From: an uncultured Geobacter sp.
GTDB taxonomy: Bacteria > Desulfobacterota > Desulfuromonadia > Geobacterales > Geobacteraceae
Reading direction: 5' to 3'
Length of the DNA: 64,000 nucleotides
Assembly: GCA_903925075.1 (NCBI GenBank)
Contig: CAIYDQ010000323.1
Location: forward strand, 25,263 to 89,262
The first letter of the stretch is position 1, and every line of letters starts with the position of its first letter. This document shows positions 62,714 to 64,000 of the stretch, piece after piece. The notes below the pieces were generated by a model that did not search any database, was not told the DNA's origin, and saw only the letters and a list, made by a program, of their open reading frames with translations. The position numbers and the translations under genes were made by a program.

Positions 62714-64000
62714 TCAAGGGCGGCGCCTTGCTTCGAACTCGCTGCGGATGCTGGTCAGCATGGAAATCACCTGCACGGAGAGCGAGTCGACTTCGTCCAT
62801 CATTTTCAACGCCCGCGGCAGATCGCCCGATCCCGCCACGGTCACTGCGTCCTTCGCCAGCGCGTGAATGCGTTCGTGCGGTCCGTCGATCGCCCGGAAG
62901 CTGGACAGCTCGCCGCACATCTCGCGGCCGACGCCGTCGTACCATTTGCCGAAACGGCAGCTATGGTGGGTGGCGATGTCGTTCGGGATCACCGATATTT
63001 CGCCCCTCACGCCGGCGTGCATCCTGCTCACGAACAGGCGATGGTCGTTTTTGGCGATTTCCAGTATCAGCAGGTCCGTGCTGCGGGTGCGGAATTCCCT
63101 GACCCCGTCCTGCAGCCCTTCGGAGAGCGCACCCAGTCCCTGCGCCTCCTGAGCCGAGACCTTGGCGAATTCCTGGGTCCGGAAGATGACGTCGTTGATG
63201 GAATGGATGTTCTGGGTGATCTCGTTGGTGGTGGCCGTCTGCTCCTCGGCGGCGGTGGCGATCTGGTTGATCTGCATGGCCAGGCCGCCGATCTGGGACA
63301 GGATCTCGTCCAGGGCCGCGCCGGAGCGCGACGCCTCCAGGGTCCCCTTTTCCACCTCTTCGACCCCCCGCTCCATGACCGAGACCGCGGCGCGGGTCTG
63401 CTGCTGCACCGCTTTGATCATCTCGCCGATTTCGCGCGTGGCCCGCGTGGTCCGTTCGGCCAAGGCGCGCACCTCGTCGGCGACCACGGCGAAGCCCCGC
63501 CCCTGCTCTCCGGCCCTGGCGGCCTCGATGGCGGCGTTCAGGGCCAAGAGGTTGGTCTGATCGGCGATGTCCTCGATGGTGCCGACGATTTCGCCGATGC
63601 GGTCGCTTTGCGAGCCCAGGTTTTCGATGGTTTGGGCCGCCGATTGCACCTGATCGGCGATCCTCCCCATGATGGCCACGTTCGACCTTACCACGGACGA
63701 TCCCAGCTCGGCAAGCTCGGTGGAACGGCTGGCGCTTCCGGCGGCCGCTTGACAGTTGCGGGCGATGTCGTTGGAGGTGGCCGACATCTGCTCGCTGGCG
63801 GTGGCAACCGCCGAGACCTCCGCGGCCGCCCGGTCGCTTACCGCAGTCAGCGTGCCCGAGTTCATGAACAACTGGCTGGCGCTTCCCGAAACCTTCACCG
63901 TGTCGTCGGTCACCTTGGCGACGATGTCGTGCAGCCGGTCGATGAACCGGTTGAAATGTCCGGCCAGCGTGCCGAACTCGTCGTTCCTGGCGGCGACCAG
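62714..64000 (-). CDS. Methyl-accepting chemotaxis protein with C-terminal CZB-like zinc-binding domain (5' end outside window)
   Basis: MCP hairpin [49 protein letters not shown]-like [14 protein letters not shown]...[14 protein letters not shown]...[12 protein letters not shown]; frame open to window end (..[39 protein letters not shown]). Confidence 0.87.
   Translation of the reverse strand: MVAARNDEFGTLAGHFNRFIDRLHDIVAKVTDDTVKVSGSASQLFMNSGTLTAVSDRAAAEVSAVATASEQMSATSNDIARNCQAAAGSASRSTELAELGSSVVRSNVAIMGRIADQVQSAAQTIENLGSQSDRIGEIVGTIEDIADQTNLLALNAAIEAARAGEQGRGFAVVADEVRALAERTTRATREIGEMIKAVQQQTRAAVSVMERGVEEVEKGTLEASRSGAALDEILSQIGGLAMQINQIATAAEEQTATTNEITQNIHSINDVIFRTQEFAKVSAQEAQGLGALSEGLQDGVREFRTRSTDLLILEIAKNDHRLFVSRMHAGVRGEISVIPNDIATHHSCRFGKWYDGVGREMCGELSSFRAIDGPHERIHALAKDAVTVAGSGDLPRALKMMDEVDSLSVQVISMLTSIRSEFEARRRP

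Overview
High-GC bacterial chromosomal window. Gene content (many MCPs, PAS/GGDEF/REC proteins, Mvh/Hdr-type hydrogenase, BadH/BadI-like genes, dockerin-like EF-hand repeats, small FN3 proteins) looks like a Geobacter-type Desulfuromonadota genome; this assignment is an inference. Main blocks: (1) 1-10.9 kb chemotaxis and two-component signalling: partial hybrid kinase, three MCPs, a CheY-like protein. (2) tRNA-Gly(GCC) at 11.04 kb with a clear promoter and terminator. (3) A secreted DUF4038-like glycosidase with dockerin-like repeats. (4) A ~21-bp degenerate tandem array at 13.2-13.75 kb beside a small FN3-like protein. (5) MarR, Pal-like lipoprotein, ClC channel, and a methyltransferase/pyruvyltransferase-like fusion. 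(6) 19.2-30.5 kb alicyclic acid/cyclohexanecarboxyl-CoA-type degradation cluster (BadH, BadI, acyl-CoA dehydrogenase, ligase, hydratase, 3-hydroxyacyl-CoA dehydrogenase) with a divergent sigma-54 activator and a CoA-transferase-GNAT fusion. (7) 30.8-38.7 kb heme-motif hybrid kinase followed by an overlapping MvhG-MvhA-protease-HdrA-MvhD hydrogenase cluster lacking HdrB/HdrC. (8) OmpA-type porin, SAM methyltransferase, orphan MacB-type permease, N-truncated QseC-like kinase. (9) A second small FN3-like protein, homologous to the first, beside a ~14-copy 41-bp tandem array at 46.1-46.7 kb. (10) 46.8-64 kb dense c-di-GMP/two-component block. The most unusual observation is that two paralogous small FN3-like proteins in one window each sit directly beside a long, unrelated-sequence, multi-frame-open tandem repeat array. 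No tools were run; all homology calls are from reading motifs.
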